From Ideonella sp. (GTDB taxonomy: Bacteria > Pseudomonadota > Gammaproteobacteria > Burkholderiales > Burkholderiaceae_C): a stretch of 64,000 bases of DNA. The translations under genes were made by a program, and so were the position numbers. The DNA is taken from positions 496,001-560,000 of the forward strand of contig JADKIA010000004.1 in NCBI GenBank assembly GCA_016721465.1. The letters run 5' to 3'. A model generated the notes under the pieces. It saw only the letters and a program-made list of their open reading frames with translations. It was not told where the DNA came from and did not search any database. Of this stretch, positions 51,732 to 61,975 are shown in pieces. Position 1 is the stretch's first letter. Each line of letters opens with the position of its first letter.

Positions 51732-52962
51732 CAAAGTGGATCCCGGACAGTGCCTGCAGCGCGTGTTGCTGGGCCAGCTTGACCGAATCGCCCAACGCCG
51801 TGACACACAACACGCGGCCACCGGTGACCTGCAATTTGCCGTCCAGCAAGGCCGTGCCGGCATGGAAGACCACCGCCTCGTCGGTGTCGGCCGGCAGGCC
51901 CGTGATCACGTCTCCCTTGCGCGGCGCAGCCGGGTAGCCGGCAGCGGCCATCACCACGCCGAGGGCCACGCGCCGGTCCCATTGCAGCTCGACCTGATCG
52001 AGCGTGCCGTCGGTGGCGTGCATCAGCAGGTCCACCAGATCGCTCTTCAGGCGCATCAGCAGCACCTGGGCCTCCGGGTCGCCCAATCGGGCGTTGAACT
52101 CCACCACGCGCGGGTTGCCGGCACCATCGATCATCAATCCGGCGTACAGGAAACCGGTGAAGGGCGCCCCATCGGCGCTCATGCCGACGATGGTGGGCAT
52201 CACGATGTCCTGCATCACCTTGGCATGCACGTTGGGCGTGACCACCGGTGCCGGCGAATATGCGCCCATGCCGCCGGTGTTGGGGCCGACGTCGCCCTCG
52301 CCGATGCGTTTGTGATCCTGGCTGGTGGCCAGCGCCACCACCTGGCGGCCATCGCTCACGACGATGAAGCTGGCTTCTTCGCCGGGCATGAACTCTTCGA
52401 TCACCACCCGCGCGCCGCCAAGGTTGTGCTGCACACCCAACGTGTTGTCCACCAGCATGAAATCGATGGCCTCGTGGGCTTCGACCAGGCTCATGGCCAC
52501 CACCACGCCCTTGCCGGCGGCCAGGCCGTCGGCCTTGATCACGACAGGTGCGCCCACCTTGTCCACATGGGCATGCGCGGCCGCAGGCTCGTGGAACGTG
52601 GCGTACAACGCGGTCGGGATGCCGTGGCGCTGCATGAAGTCCTTGGCGAAGGCCTTCGAGCTTTCCAACTGCGCCGCCGCCTTGGTCGGGCCGAAGATGC
52701 GCAACTTGCGGGCGCGGAACACATCCACCACGCCTGCGGCCAGCGGCGCCTCGGGGCCGACCACCGTGAGTCCGACCTTTTCGTGCTCGGCAAAATCGGC
52801 CAGCGCCGCCGGGTCGGTGATGGGCAGGTTCTGCAGGTCACCATTGCGCGCCGTGCCGCCATTGCCCGGCGCCACGTAGACCCGCTGCACACGGGGGCTG
52901 CCGGCGAGCTTCCAGGCCAGCGCGTGCTCGCGGCCACCGCCGCCAATCACCAGCACTTTCAT
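51682..52962 (-). CDS. purD: Phosphoribosylamine-glycine ligase
   Basis: 426 residues. The N-terminal MKVLVIGGGGREHAL loop, the ATP-grasp domain (VIKADGLAAGKGV) and the GARS family stretch VVEFNARLGDPEAQVLL are all present. It performs the second step of purine synthesis. It lies 7 bp downstream of yebC. Confidence 0.97.
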   Translation of the reverse strand: MKVLVIGGGGREHALAWKLAGSPRVQRVYVAPGNGGTARNGDLQNLPITDPAALADFAEHEKVGLTVVGPEAPLAAGVVDVFRARKLRIFGPTKAAAQLESSKAFAKDFMQRHGIPTALYATFHEPAAAHAHVDKVGAPVVIKADGLAAGKGVVVAMSLVEAHEAIDFMLVDNTLGVQHNLGGARVVIEEFMPGEEASFIVVSDGRQVVALATSQDHKRIGEGDVGPNTGGMGAYSPAPVVTPNVHAKVMQDIVMPTIVGMSADGAPFTGFLYAGLMIDGAGNPRVVEFNARLGDPEAQVLLMRLKSDLVDLLMHATDGTLDQVELQWDRRVALGVVMAAAGYPAAPRKGDVITGLPADTDEAVVFHAGTALLDGKLQVTGGRVLCVTALGDSVKLAQQHALQALSGIHFDGAQYRRDIGHRAIKR

Positions 52963-52969
52963 CGCGTGC

Positions 52970-53695
52970 TCACCCGTCGATCTCGGCGTTGTGGAACACG
53001 TCCTGCACGTCGTCGAGGTCCTCGATCACATCCAGCAGCTTGCGCATGCGCTCGGCGTCCTCGCCCGTGAGCGGGATGGTGTTTTCAGCGCGCATGGTCA
53101 CTTCAGCAATCTCGGGCTTCAAGCCGGCAGTCTCGAGCGCCGTCTTCACCGCTTCGAAATCGGCGGCAGCACACAGCACCTCGACCGAACCGTCGTCACC
53201 GCTGATCACGTCTTCGGCGCCCGCTTCGAGCGCCACTTCCATCACCTGGTCTTCGGACGTGTCCGGGGCAAAAACGAACTGCCCGCAGTGCTTGAACTGA
53301 AAGGCCACCGAGCCCTCGGTGCCCAAGTTGCCGCCGTACTTGCTGAAGGCGTGGCGCACCTCGGCCACGGTGCGCACCCGGTTGTCGGTCATCGTGTCGA
53401 CGATGATCGCCGCGCCACCGATGCCGTAGCCCTCGTAGCGAATTTCCTCGTAGTTGACGCCTTCGAGGTTGCCTGAGGCCTTGTCCACGTTGTACTTGAT
53501 GCGGTCGGCCGGCATGTTGGCGGCCTTGGCCTTGTCGATGGCCAGGCGCAGGCGCGGGTTCGCACTGATGTCGGCACCGCCCTGGCGGGCAGCGACGGTG
53601 ATCTCACGGATGATGCGGGTCCAGATCTTGCCGCGCTTCTCATCCTGGCGCCCCTTGCGGTGCTGGATGTTGGCCCATTTGGAATGTCCGGCCAT
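52970..53695 (-). CDS. yebC: YebC/PmpR-family regulator or translation factor
   Basis: 241 residues with the invariant start AGHSKWANIQHRKGRQDEKRG and the ILVDTMTDNRVRT-like segment (IIVDTMTDNRVRTVAEVR). The family includes DNA-binding regulators and, by recent work, factors that relieve ribosome stalling at proline runs. The ATG at 53695 fits the family start; the open frame upstream is not conserved. It is the first gene of the minus-strand series. Confidence 0.95.
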   Translation of the reverse strand: MAGHSKWANIQHRKGRQDEKRGKIWTRIIREITVAARQGGADISANPRLRLAIDKAKAANMPADRIKYNVDKASGNLEGVNYEEIRYEGYGIGGAAIIVDTMTDNRVRTVAEVRHAFSKYGGNLGTEGSVAFQFKHCGQFVFAPDTSEDQVMEVALEAGAEDVISGDDGSVEVLCAAADFEAVKTALETAGLKPEIAEVTMRAENTIPLTGEDAERMRKLLDVIEDLDDVQDVFHNAEIDG

Positions 53696-53928
53696 GGGAA
53701 ATCGTCTCCTGGCGCGCTGCGCAATGGTCGGCAGGCGCTGCGGGTGGTCAGTGGGAGGGGCTGCAAAAGCAACCGCGCATTGTAGCGGTCGGCCTTGTCG
53801 ATGCGGCAGGCGCCCAGGCGGCCCGGCTGCAGCGCGCAGCGCAGGCCGGTGGCGGGACGACAAGCCTGGCCGAGTCGACTGCAATAGACTGGCCCAATCC
53901 TCAACCTGGCGTCAGTTGCCCCACCACC
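53696..53928. promoter_or_regulatory. Divergent promoter region between yebC and the HerA-like ATPase gene
   Basis: 233 bp without a gene. It must hold promoters for the leftward housekeeping genes and the rightward ATPase gene. I see no consensus pair good enough to mark. Confidence 0.4.
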
Positions 53929-55512
53929 ATGGCCGACCCCTTGCTCATCGCCCAGCATGGCGACATCACCTGCGAGTTGCTGCCCGCCCTGGCCAATCGC
54001 CATGGCCTGATCACCGGCGCCACCGGCACCGGCAAGACCATCACCCTGCAGACGCTGGCCGAGAACTTCAGCCGCATCGGCGTGCCCGTGTTCATGGCCG
54101 ATGTGAAGGGCGACCTCACGGGCATCACCCAGGCCGGGACGATCAGCCCCAAGCTCGCCGCCATCCTGAAGGAACGCGCACTGCCAGACCCGACACCCGT
54201 CGCCTGCCCCGCAACGCTGTGGGACGTGTTCGGCGAGCAGGGCCACCCGGTGCGCGCCACCGTGTCCGACATGGGCCCGCTGCTGCTCTCGCGCATGCTG
54301 GCACTCAATGAGACACAGGCCGGCGTGCTCAACCTGGTGTTCAAGATCGCCGACGACAACGGACTGCTGCTGCTGGACATGAAGGACCTGCGCGCGATGC
54401 TGCAGTACGTGGGCGACAACGGCAGCCAGTTCACCACCGAGTACGGCAACGTCAGCGCCGCCAGCGTGGGCGCCATCCAACGTGGGCTGCTGCAGATCGA
54501 GCAGCAGGGCGGGGACCGCTTCTTCGGCGAGCCCATGCTCAACATCGGCGACTTCATGCAGACCGTCGATGGCCAGGGCGTGATCAACATCCTCGCCGCC
54601 GACAAGCTGATGAACGCTCCGCGCCTGTATGCCACCTTCCTGCTGTGGATGTTGAGCGAGCTGTTCGAGCTGCTGCCCGAAGTCGGTGACCTGGACAAGC
54701 CCAAGCTGGTGTTCTTCTTCGACGAGGCGCACCTCCTGTTCAAGGACGCACCCGCTGCCCTGATCGAGCGCATCGAGCTGGTGGTGCGCCTGGTGCGCAG
54801 CAAGGGCGTGGGTGTGTTCTTCGTGACGCAGAACCCGCTCGACGTGCCCGACACCGTGCTGGCGCAACTGGGCAACCGCGTGCAGCACGCGCTGCGCGCG
54901 TTCACGCCGCGCGACCAGAAGGCGGTGAAATCAGCCGCCGACACCATGCGCGCCAACCCCAAGATCGGCGACATGGCCACCGCCATCACCGAGCTCGCGG
55001 TGGGCGAGGCGCTGGTGAGCTTTCTCGACGCCAAGGGCCGGCCCAGTGTCACCGAGCGGGTGTTCGTGCTGCCGCCCGGCAGCCAGATCGGACCCATCAG
55101 CATTGAGCAGCGCAAGGCGCTCGTGGCCCAGTCGCTGGTGGCCGGCGTCTACGAAAAAACCGTGGATCGGGATTCAGCCTACGAAAAGCTCAAGGGCCGA
55201 GCTGCGGCCTCGCCGCAAGGTGCACCCGCCCACGCGAATGGCAACGGCCCCGCCATGGCCGACGAGGCCGGCGCGGCCACGCAGCTGCGCCTGCCCACTG
55301 GCACGGCCTCGACGCCGCCGGCGGCCGACGCGGGCGGTGGCCTGATGGGCGGGCTGAAGGACGTGTTGTTCGGCAGCACCGGCCCGCGTGGCGGCAAGCA
55401 CGAAGGCCTGGCCGAATCGGCGGCGCGTTCGGCCATGCGCTCGATCGGCTCGTCGGTGGGCCGCGAAATCATCCGCGGGGTGCTGGGGTCGATCCTGGGC
55501 GGGCGCCGGTGA
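53929..55512 (+). CDS. HerA/YjgR-like ATPase (DUF853)
   Basis: 527 residues. Walker A is GATGTGKT (30-37), Walker B is LVFFFDEAHLLF, and the arginine-finger-like NRVQHALRAFTPRDQK region follows. The C-terminal 100 residues are Ala/Gly-rich and end in an amphipathic ESAARSAMRSIGSSVG helix. Matches the DUF853 group of HerA-FtsK ATPases (E. coli YjgR), whose cellular role is unsettled. It stands alone, so a defence role as with HerA-NurA pairs is unlikely. Confidence 0.88.
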   Translation: MADPLLIAQHGDITCELLPALANRHGLITGATGTGKTITLQTLAENFSRIGVPVFMADVKGDLTGITQAGTISPKLAAILKERALPDPTPVACPATLWDVFGEQGHPVRATVSDMGPLLLSRMLALNETQAGVLNLVFKIADDNGLLLLDMKDLRAMLQYVGDNGSQFTTEYGNVSAASVGAIQRGLLQIEQQGGDRFFGEPMLNIGDFMQTVDGQGVINILAADKLMNAPRLYATFLLWMLSELFELLPEVGDLDKPKLVFFFDEAHLLFKDAPAALIERIELVVRLVRSKGVGVFFVTQNPLDVPDTVLAQLGNRVQHALRAFTPRDQKAVKSAADTMRANPKIGDMATAITELAVGEALVSFLDAKGRPSVTERVFVLPPGSQIGPISIEQRKALVAQSLVAGVYEKTVDRDSAYEKLKGRAAASPQGAPAHANGNGPAMADEAGAATQLRLPTGTASTPPAADAGGGLMGGLKDVLFGSTGPRGGKHEGLAESAARSAMRSIGSSVGREIIRGVLGSILGGRR

Positions 55513-55543
55513 TGCATGGTCGGGCGACACCCCGGCCTCGCCT

Positions 55544-56338
55544 TCAGCGGACGGTGTAGCCGCGACCTTCCAGACAGGCGCTCTGGGCACGCTGGTAGTC
55601 GCCGCGCCTGGCCTGCGCCGAACCCATCGTTGCGGTGGCGGCCGCAGAAGGGTCGAAGCCCGATTGAGTCACCGCCCAGCGATGGCATTCGTATTCGTCG
55701 GTGGCCTGTTGCTGGGCCGTCTGGGCCTGGCGCGGATAGATGTACATGCGCCCACCGGACGCTGGCGAATTGCCCACCGTCACGCCATTGGCCGCCGCTG
55801 CGTCGCCGGCCACGGGCGGCGGCACCACTTCATAGCCACCCTCGGTGCGCTCGCGGTAGTACACACCATCGGCGTAAAGGTAGCCGATGCCTCCGACCGT
55901 GACCACGGTTCGGAACAAGGGCAGGTCGGCCACGACGATGCCATAGGGCGGCCGCACCACCACGTAGCCGCGCGGCCCGGGCGAATACCAGATGCCGTCG
56001 AAGAAACCGTAGCTCACGCCACCCCAGAAGACAATGCTCGTCCGTGGCGGCAAGCTCCGCACGGCCCAGCCTGGCGTCGGGTAGTAGCGCCCATGACCAT
56101 GGGCACCGTCATACCATCGGTTGGCGCCCGGCGCCGCACCATGTGCCGGCCCGGGAGCCGGCGCACCATGCACTTGGCCGCGCGCCGTATCGGCAGGCGC
56201 CCGCTCGCGCGGGCTGTTGTCATGGCCACGCGGCCCGCCGCGGCCCTCATCGGGAGCGGCCAGCGCCAAACCCGCGGACAGACAGAACAGGGCGGCCAAC
56301 AGGCCGGGCCATGGCCGTGAAGAATGGTTCGAAGACAT
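55544..56338 (-). CDS. Secreted protein of the DUF6515 type
   Basis: 264 residues from the ATG at 56338, chosen because GGAG lies 8 bases before it and the signal peptide (to LALA/AP) follows directly. After a Gly/His/Pro-rich stretch comes a compact domain with WGGVSYGFFDGIWY and GIGYLYADGVYYRER, typical of DUF6515. The C-terminal end, YECHRWAV then RAQSACLEGRGYTV, is shared with the next gene. Function unknown; probably cell-envelope. Confidence 0.8.
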   Translation of the reverse strand: MSSNHSSRPWPGLLAALFCLSAGLALAAPDEGRGGPRGHDNSPRERAPADTARGQVHGAPAPGPAHGAAPGANRWYDGAHGHGRYYPTPGWAVRSLPPRTSIVFWGGVSYGFFDGIWYSPGPRGYVVVRPPYGIVVADLPLFRTVVTVGGIGYLYADGVYYRERTEGGYEVVPPPVAGDAAAANGVTVGNSPASGGRMYIYPRQAQTAQQQATDEYECHRWAVTQSGFDPSAAATATMGSAQARRGDYQRAQSACLEGRGYTVR

Positions 56339-56361
56339 CGCAGGCACTCCAGTGAAAGGCA

Positions 56362-57087
56362 TCAACCCACGCGGTAGCCGCGGCCCGCCATGCAGGCCGA
56401 CATGGCCCGGCGGAAGTTGTCGGTCGGCACGCGCGAGGCGGCGTTGGCGGCGGCCACGGCCTGCTGTTGCCGGGACTGCGCCCGTTCGATGTACTGCGCG
56501 CGCGATTCCTGCGCCGCGGCGCCAAGCACCGCGCCGAAGATCGCGCCGATGACGGCATTGGCTCCAGACTGCCGGGGCGAGGACACCAAGGCCCCCAGCA
56601 GCGCGCCTTGCGTGGCACCTTGCAGTACCGGCGTGCCGTCGCGCAGGGGCTGGATGGGTTGCAGTTCCATCATCGGCTGCCGCACGGTGGTCATGCCAGG
56701 GTCCACACCCGTTTCACGCACAGCCCATCGATAGCACTCGAAGCGATCACGATCCTGCTGTGCCTCGGCTTGATTGCGCTCGGGATAGAAGTACATCGGC
56801 AGGTCTTGCGGCCCGGACGGTGCGTGCACCGGCGGGCGGGCCGCCTGCGGCGCCATGGGCGGCGCGCTCGGCGAGAGCACCGGCGGCGGCAAGGTGCTGC
56901 CGGCCTGGCCGACACCTGCCATCGGCACCTGCTGCGTGGCGCCTGGCGGTGGCGGCGGTGCCTGCAAGGGCGGCGCGATGACACAACCCGCCAACAGCAC
57001 AGCGGCAGCGCCGCCGGCCAGCAGGGACAGGGGCCGCCGCGAGGAAGCGCGCGCGGGGATGCAAACAGGGCTGTTCATGGCATGCAT
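56362..57087 (-). CDS. Glycine-zipper lipoprotein related to its neighbour
   Basis: 241 residues with a lipobox VLLAGC (Cys35). A Pro-rich linker is followed by YFYPERNQAEAQQDRDRFECYRWAV, a glycine zipper (GANAVIGAIFGAVLGAAA) that probably enters the outer membrane, and the end RRAMSACMAGRGYRV. The ECxRWAV and SACxxGRGYxV parts are also found in the gene just downstream, so the two share an ancestor or domain. An ATG three codons later is an alternative start. Confidence 0.8.
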   Translation of the reverse strand: MHAMNSPVCIPARASSRRPLSLLAGGAAAVLLAGCVIAPPLQAPPPPPGATQQVPMAGVGQAGSTLPPPVLSPSAPPMAPQAARPPVHAPSGPQDLPMYFYPERNQAEAQQDRDRFECYRWAVRETGVDPGMTTVRQPMMELQPIQPLRDGTPVLQGATQGALLGALVSSPRQSGANAVIGAIFGAVLGAAAQESRAQYIERAQSRQQQAVAAANAASRVPTDNFRRAMSACMAGRGYRVG

Positions 57088-57147
57088 GGTGACTTAACGG
57101 CGCGAGCCAGCGCTTGCGTTGACGTAAAGCAGTGCAAAGCCCCGCCG

Positions 57148-57194
57148 CATTTCGCGCGCGGCGCCGTCGTTTCGCGACAGCCATGGGCGTTTCG
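57148..57194. promoter_or_regulatory. Three CRTTTCG direct repeats at exact 20-bp spacing
   Basis: CATTTCG at 57148, CGTTTCG at 57168 and CGTTTCG at 57188 lie on the plus strand before the transport cluster. The last reads CGTTTCGTC, one base from the Pseudomonas AlgR consensus CCGTTCGTC. LytTR-type regulators bind direct repeats about two helical turns apart. A weak TTGTCG / ATCCCC promoter pair lies downstream. A LytTR regulator is encoded at 63079. Confidence 0.55.
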
Positions 57195-57263
57195 TCGCGA
57201 CACCGCTGCGCCGGCGCCTTGTCGAAGCCAGACTGCGCTCCATCCCCTGTCACTGGAGCGCCC

Positions 57264-57917
57264 ATGTCCCGCCTCACCACCCTCACCGCCGCCACCGCCC
57301 TGGTCGCGGCCGTCGCCTTCGCGGCGCTGGTCACACCCGCCGCGCAAGCCGGCAACGCCACCACCTACGACACGGCCTTCACGCAGTTTCAGCGCGCGCT
57401 GCAGGGCCAGAGCTCGGCCGTGGACGACGCTGCGGCGCAATGGCGCGAGTTGTCCGCCGCCGAACCCACCGATCCCGTGCTGCGCGCCTACGCCGGCGCC
57501 GCCACGGCGATGCAGGCCACCACCACGTGGCTGCCCTGGCGCAAGATGGGCTTCGCCGAAGACGGCCTGGCGATGATCGACAAGGCGCTGGCCCAACTGT
57601 CGCCGGCGCACGACACGCCGGCCCATCGCAGCGTGCCGGCCAGCCTGGAAACGCGCTTCGTCGCGGCCAATACCTTCCTCGGCCTGCCGTCCATGTTCAA
57701 CCGCAACGCCCGCGGGGCCAAGCTGCTGGACGAGGTGACCAGCAGCCCGCTGCTGCTGACCGCACCCTTGGAATTCCGTGCCGCCGTGTGGCTGGCTGCC
57801 GGCGACGCCGCCGCCAAGGAAAAGCGCCATGACGACGCACGTCAGTGGCTGCAGAAGGCCGCCAGCAGTGGCGCGCCGCAGGCGGCCGCCGCCCAGGCCA
57901 AGCTGAAGGCGCTGTGA
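57264..57917 (+). CDS. Periplasmic protein of unknown function, first gene of the transport cluster
   Basis: 217 residues with a signal peptide (cleavage near AAQA/GN, residue 29) and an entirely helical, TPR-like mature part (YDTAFTQFQRALQG, DDARQWLQKAASSGAPQAAAAQ). GGAG precedes the ATG at 57264, which decides it over a longer frame. It ends one base before the ABC ATPase gene. Probably an accessory protein for the transporter that follows; no family recognised with certainty. Confidence 0.78.
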   Translation: MSRLTTLTAATALVAAVAFAALVTPAAQAGNATTYDTAFTQFQRALQGQSSAVDDAAAQWRELSAAEPTDPVLRAYAGAATAMQATTTWLPWRKMGFAEDGLAMIDKALAQLSPAHDTPAHRSVPASLETRFVAANTFLGLPSMFNRNARGAKLLDEVTSSPLLLTAPLEFRAAVWLAAGDAAAKEKRHDDARQWLQKAASSGAPQAAAAQAKLKAL

Positions 57918-57918
57918 C

Positions 57919-58643
<725 letters not shown>

Positions 58644-58647
<4 letters not shown>

Positions 58648-59858
58648 ACGCCCGCTGGCTCCAATTCGCCTGGCGCAACACCTTGCGCAATCGACGGCGC
58701 TCAGGCGTCACGGTCATCATCGCTGCGCTGGGCACCGCCGCCATCCTGCTGGCCGGTGGCTTTGCGATCTTCACATACGAAGGGCTGGCCCAATCGTCGG
58801 CACGCACCACCGGTCACTTGATCCTGGCCAGGCCCGAACAATTCAGCACGGACGAGGACGTCCCGCTGCAACACGGCCTGGAGAACGTGGCCCAGCTGCG
58901 CACGCAATTGCTCGCCGACGAGCATGTGCGCCAGGTGCTGCCGCGAGTGGAGTTCAGCGGCCTGATCAGCAACGGCGACAAGAGCACCGTGATGATGGCC
59001 GCCGGCATCGACCCGGACGCCGAGTTTGCGGTCAAGGGCCCCTTCCTCAAGATCACCCAGGGCAAGGTGCTCGCTTCGGACCAGCGCCTGCATGTGATGC
59101 TGGGTGAGGGCCTCGCGCGCAGCATGAAGGCCACCCCTGGCGCCAACCTCACGCTGATGGCCAGCACCACCGAAGGCGCGCTCAATGCGCTGGACGTGAC
59201 CGTGGCCGGCGTGTTCTCCACCGGCATCCCCGACATCGACAAGCGCCTGGTCTACACCGACGTGGTCACCGCGCAGAAGCTGCTCGGCACGCAGCGCGTG
59301 TCCAGCCTGGGCGTGTTCCTGGACCGGATGGAGGCCACGGGCCCGGCGCAGACCCGGCTGCAGGCCGCCACCCCGCAGCTGAAAGTGCTCACCTGGCTGG
59401 ACCAGGCCACCTTCTACCGCAGCGTGAAGGACCTGTACAACCGCATCTTCGGTGCCCTTGGGCTGATCATCGGCGTGATCGTGGTCTTCGTGGTCACCAA
59501 CGCCATGGCCATGGCCATCATCGAACGCACCCGCGAGATCGGCACGCTGCGCGCGTTGGGCACGCTGCCCTCGCAGCTGGTGGGCAGCTTTGCACTGGAA
59601 GGACTGATCCTGGGCGGCATGGGCGCCATGCTCGGTGCCGTCCTGTCGCTCTCGGTCTCAGTGGCACTCTTGATCTTCCCCATGCAGATGCCGCCCCCGC
59701 CCGGACGCAGCGACGGCTACCCGCTCAACGTGGCCATCGACCCGCTGCTCTACATCGGCACGCTGCTGGCCATGGTGGCCCTGGCCACGGTGGCCTCGGC
59801 CTGGGTGGCGCGGCGCACCGTGCACCAGCCCATCGTCGATGCACTGGCTCACACCTGA
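58644..59858 (+). CDS. FtsX-like ABC permease (MacB/LolC-E type)
   Basis: 404 residues. One N-terminal helix (about 21-45), a large periplasmic MacB-PCD domain and three C-terminal helices (about 278-302, 325-350 and 376-396) with the family IIERTREIGTLRALG segment. AAGGAG precedes the ATG. With the ATPase it forms a mechanotransmission-type exporter; the LolA-like protein downstream suggests a lipid or lipoprotein cargo. Confidence 0.92.
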
Positions 59859-59872
59859 AAGGCACACCCATC

Positions 59873-60637
59873 ATGAACACGCGCATCCATCGTCACGCCC
59901 GCAGCCTGGGCCTGGCCTGGTTGGCCAAGCTGCTGCTGCTCGCATCACCCGCCCTGGCGGCCGACATCACCCTGCTGCTGAAGGACGCCGACCGTTACCG
60001 CACCAGTGCCGAGAACCTGCAGGTGGAGACCCAGGTCACTGTGCTCAACAAGGATGGCAGCGTGGACAAGGAGCGCCGCTACACCGTCTTCGTGCAGGCC
60101 CAGCACAAGTCGCTGGTGCTGATGCGCTCGCCCGCCGAGGCTGGCCAGAAGGTGCTGATGCTGGGAGACGACTTCTGGCTGATGCTGCCCGGCAGCGCCC
60201 GGGCACTGCGCATCACGCCCTCGCAGAAGCTGTTGGGCGACGCCTCCACCGGCGACATCGCCACCATGAGCTGGGCCGACGACTACACCGGCACGCTGGT
60301 GGGCGAGGAATCCTGCGACGGCAAACCCTGCCTGCATCTGGCGCTCACCGCATCGCGCAAGGGACTGAGCTACCAGCGCATCGAGCTGTGGATCGGCAAG
60401 GCCAAGCACGAGCCGATCGCTGCCGACCTTTTCGTGCTGTCGGAGAAGTTGGCCAAGCAGGCGCGCTTCGTGCTCGACAGGCCTGTGGCGCCGACGATGG
60501 TGACCGAGATGGTGCTGCTCGATCAGTTGAGCAATCACAAGGAGACACGCGTGCGCTACCTGTCCCGCGCAGGCAAGCAGGTGCCGGACACCTGGCTGAA
60601 CCCGATGTTCCTGGCACGCAACCCGTCATTGGATTGA
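59873..60637 (+). CDS. LolA-like outer-membrane lipoprotein-sorting protein
   Basis: 254 residues with a signal peptide (cleavage near ALA/AD). The mature part has the VFVQAQHKSLVLMRSPAEAG and LMLPGSARALRITPSQ features of the LolA/LppX-like sorting family (DUF4292-like fold). It probably carries a hydrophobic cargo between membranes, working with the ABC transporter. Two cysteines (EESCDGKPCL) may form a disulfide. Confidence 0.85.
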   Translation: MNTRIHRHARSLGLAWLAKLLLLASPALAADITLLLKDADRYRTSAENLQVETQVTVLNKDGSVDKERRYTVFVQAQHKSLVLMRSPAEAGQKVLMLGDDFWLMLPGSARALRITPSQKLLGDASTGDIATMSWADDYTGTLVGEESCDGKPCLHLALTASRKGLSYQRIELWIGKAKHEPIAADLFVLSEKLAKQARFVLDRPVAPTMVTEMVLLDQLSNHKETRVRYLSRAGKQVPDTWLNPMFLARNPSLD

Positions 60638-60641
60638 GGCC

Positions 60642-61907
60642 ATGACACTGCCATGGCGTGCCCTCGCTCTCGCCGGCCTGTGTGCGGGATTGCCGCCGGC
60701 CTCGGCTGCCGACGACGGGCCCACGGGTGAATTGCGCTTGCACTGGGACGATCGGCAGGCCGCCGGCCAAGGCCCGCTGGCCGAGGCCAACCGCCTGCAA
60801 CCTGGCGTCACCCCGCCCACACCCAGCGCGGCGGTGGCCGAGGCGGAGCTTCGTCACACCCTGCACGCCAAAGTCGGCGGCCAACCCTGGTCCCTGGGCA
60901 CCAACCTACTGGCATGGCAGGAGCGCATGTCCGGCGCTGGCGCCAACAGCCACGCCCGCGTCAACGAGCTGCACCTCGGCACCGAGCTGGGCGCCTGGGG
61001 CCTGGCCGCCGGCAAGAAAGTGCTGGGCTGGGACGTCGGCCATGGCTTTCGCCCCAATGACGTGGTGCAACAGGAAACCCGTCGCACCCAGCTCAGCGTC
61101 ACGCCCGAAGGCCGCCCGCTGATCGAGCTGGAGCACTTCGGCAGCGACAGCGCCAGCACCCTGGTGTGGGTGAATCCCCAGCGCCTGAACAGCGCGTCCA
61201 TCCCATGGCGGGCGCAGGAAAGCGCCCTGGCCGGCCGCTGGTACCAACGCAGCGGTGCGGTGGACTGGCACGCCTTCGGCCGCATCGGCGAACACACCCG
61301 TGTCTCGGTGGGTGCGGCCGTGGCCTGGGTCGCCGGTGACGAAGTCGAGCTGCACGCGTCATGGCGCGCGATGCAGCGGCACGATGGCTGGCGCATCGAT
61401 GGCACGGCGGCAGCCGCCCCGGTGCGCATCAATCCTTGGCAGTTGCAGACCCTGGGCAATGCACGGCAATGGTTGCTCGGCCTGAACTGGACCGGGCAAC
61501 AGCAACAGGGCTTGATGGTGGAGGCCTGGCACGACGGCACCGCCCTTCCAGACTCGGCCTGGGATGCCTGGCTGGCCCGCAACCGAGGCCTGCGTCATGC
61601 GCCGGCCCCCATGCCCGCGGTGGCCGGCAACCTGGCCTGGCAGGCCTCGCCTTTCGACAGCGCCTCGCTGCGACGCGACAACCTGTTCATACGCGCCTCG
61701 TGGCAACCCGGCCCCTGGCTGTGGACGCTGGACGCGCTGGTTCAGCCCGCCGACGGGGGCCGCCTGCTCACCGCCGGCTTGCAGTGGCAGGGCGACCGGA
61801 TCAAGCTCAACGCCAGCTGGCGCCTCTATGGCGGACCCGCCAACGCCGTGATGGCGCAACTGCCCCAGCGTCGCAGCGGCCTGGTCGCGGCCACATGGGC
61901 GTTCTGA
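60642..61907 (+). CDS. Outer-membrane beta-barrel protein of the transport cluster
   Basis: 421 residues with a signal peptide (to ASA/AD). The rest is rich in alternating aromatic and polar residues, compatible with a beta-barrel, and it ends in Phe (ATWAF), the usual barrel-assembly signal. It begins 4 bp after the LolA-like gene. Likely the outer-membrane partner of the system; I see no named family with certainty. Confidence 0.75.
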   Translation: MTLPWRALALAGLCAGLPPASAADDGPTGELRLHWDDRQAAGQGPLAEANRLQPGVTPPTPSAAVAEAELRHTLHAKVGGQPWSLGTNLLAWQERMSGAGANSHARVNELHLGTELGAWGLAAGKKVLGWDVGHGFRPNDVVQQETRRTQLSVTPEGRPLIELEHFGSDSASTLVWVNPQRLNSASIPWRAQESALAGRWYQRSGAVDWHAFGRIGEHTRVSVGAAVAWVAGDEVELHASWRAMQRHDGWRIDGTAAAAPVRINPWQLQTLGNARQWLLGLNWTGQQQQGLMVEAWHDGTALPDSAWDAWLARNRGLRHAPAPMPAVAGNLAWQASPFDSASLRRDNLFIRASWQPGPWLWTLDALVQPADGGRLLTAGLQWQGDRIKLNASWRLYGGPANAVMAQLPQRRSGLVAATWAF

Positions 61908-61975
61908 CACGGACGTACCGGCGCCTGCGCGCTGCCCAGCCCGATCGGGCCACCACCGTGCCCGACAATTGCGCG

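Noticed and set aside
53929..55512. HerA-like ATPase as a further defence gene
   Set aside because: No NurA-like or Sir2-like partner is adjacent, and it matches the solitary DUF853/YjgR group in a chromosomal setting.
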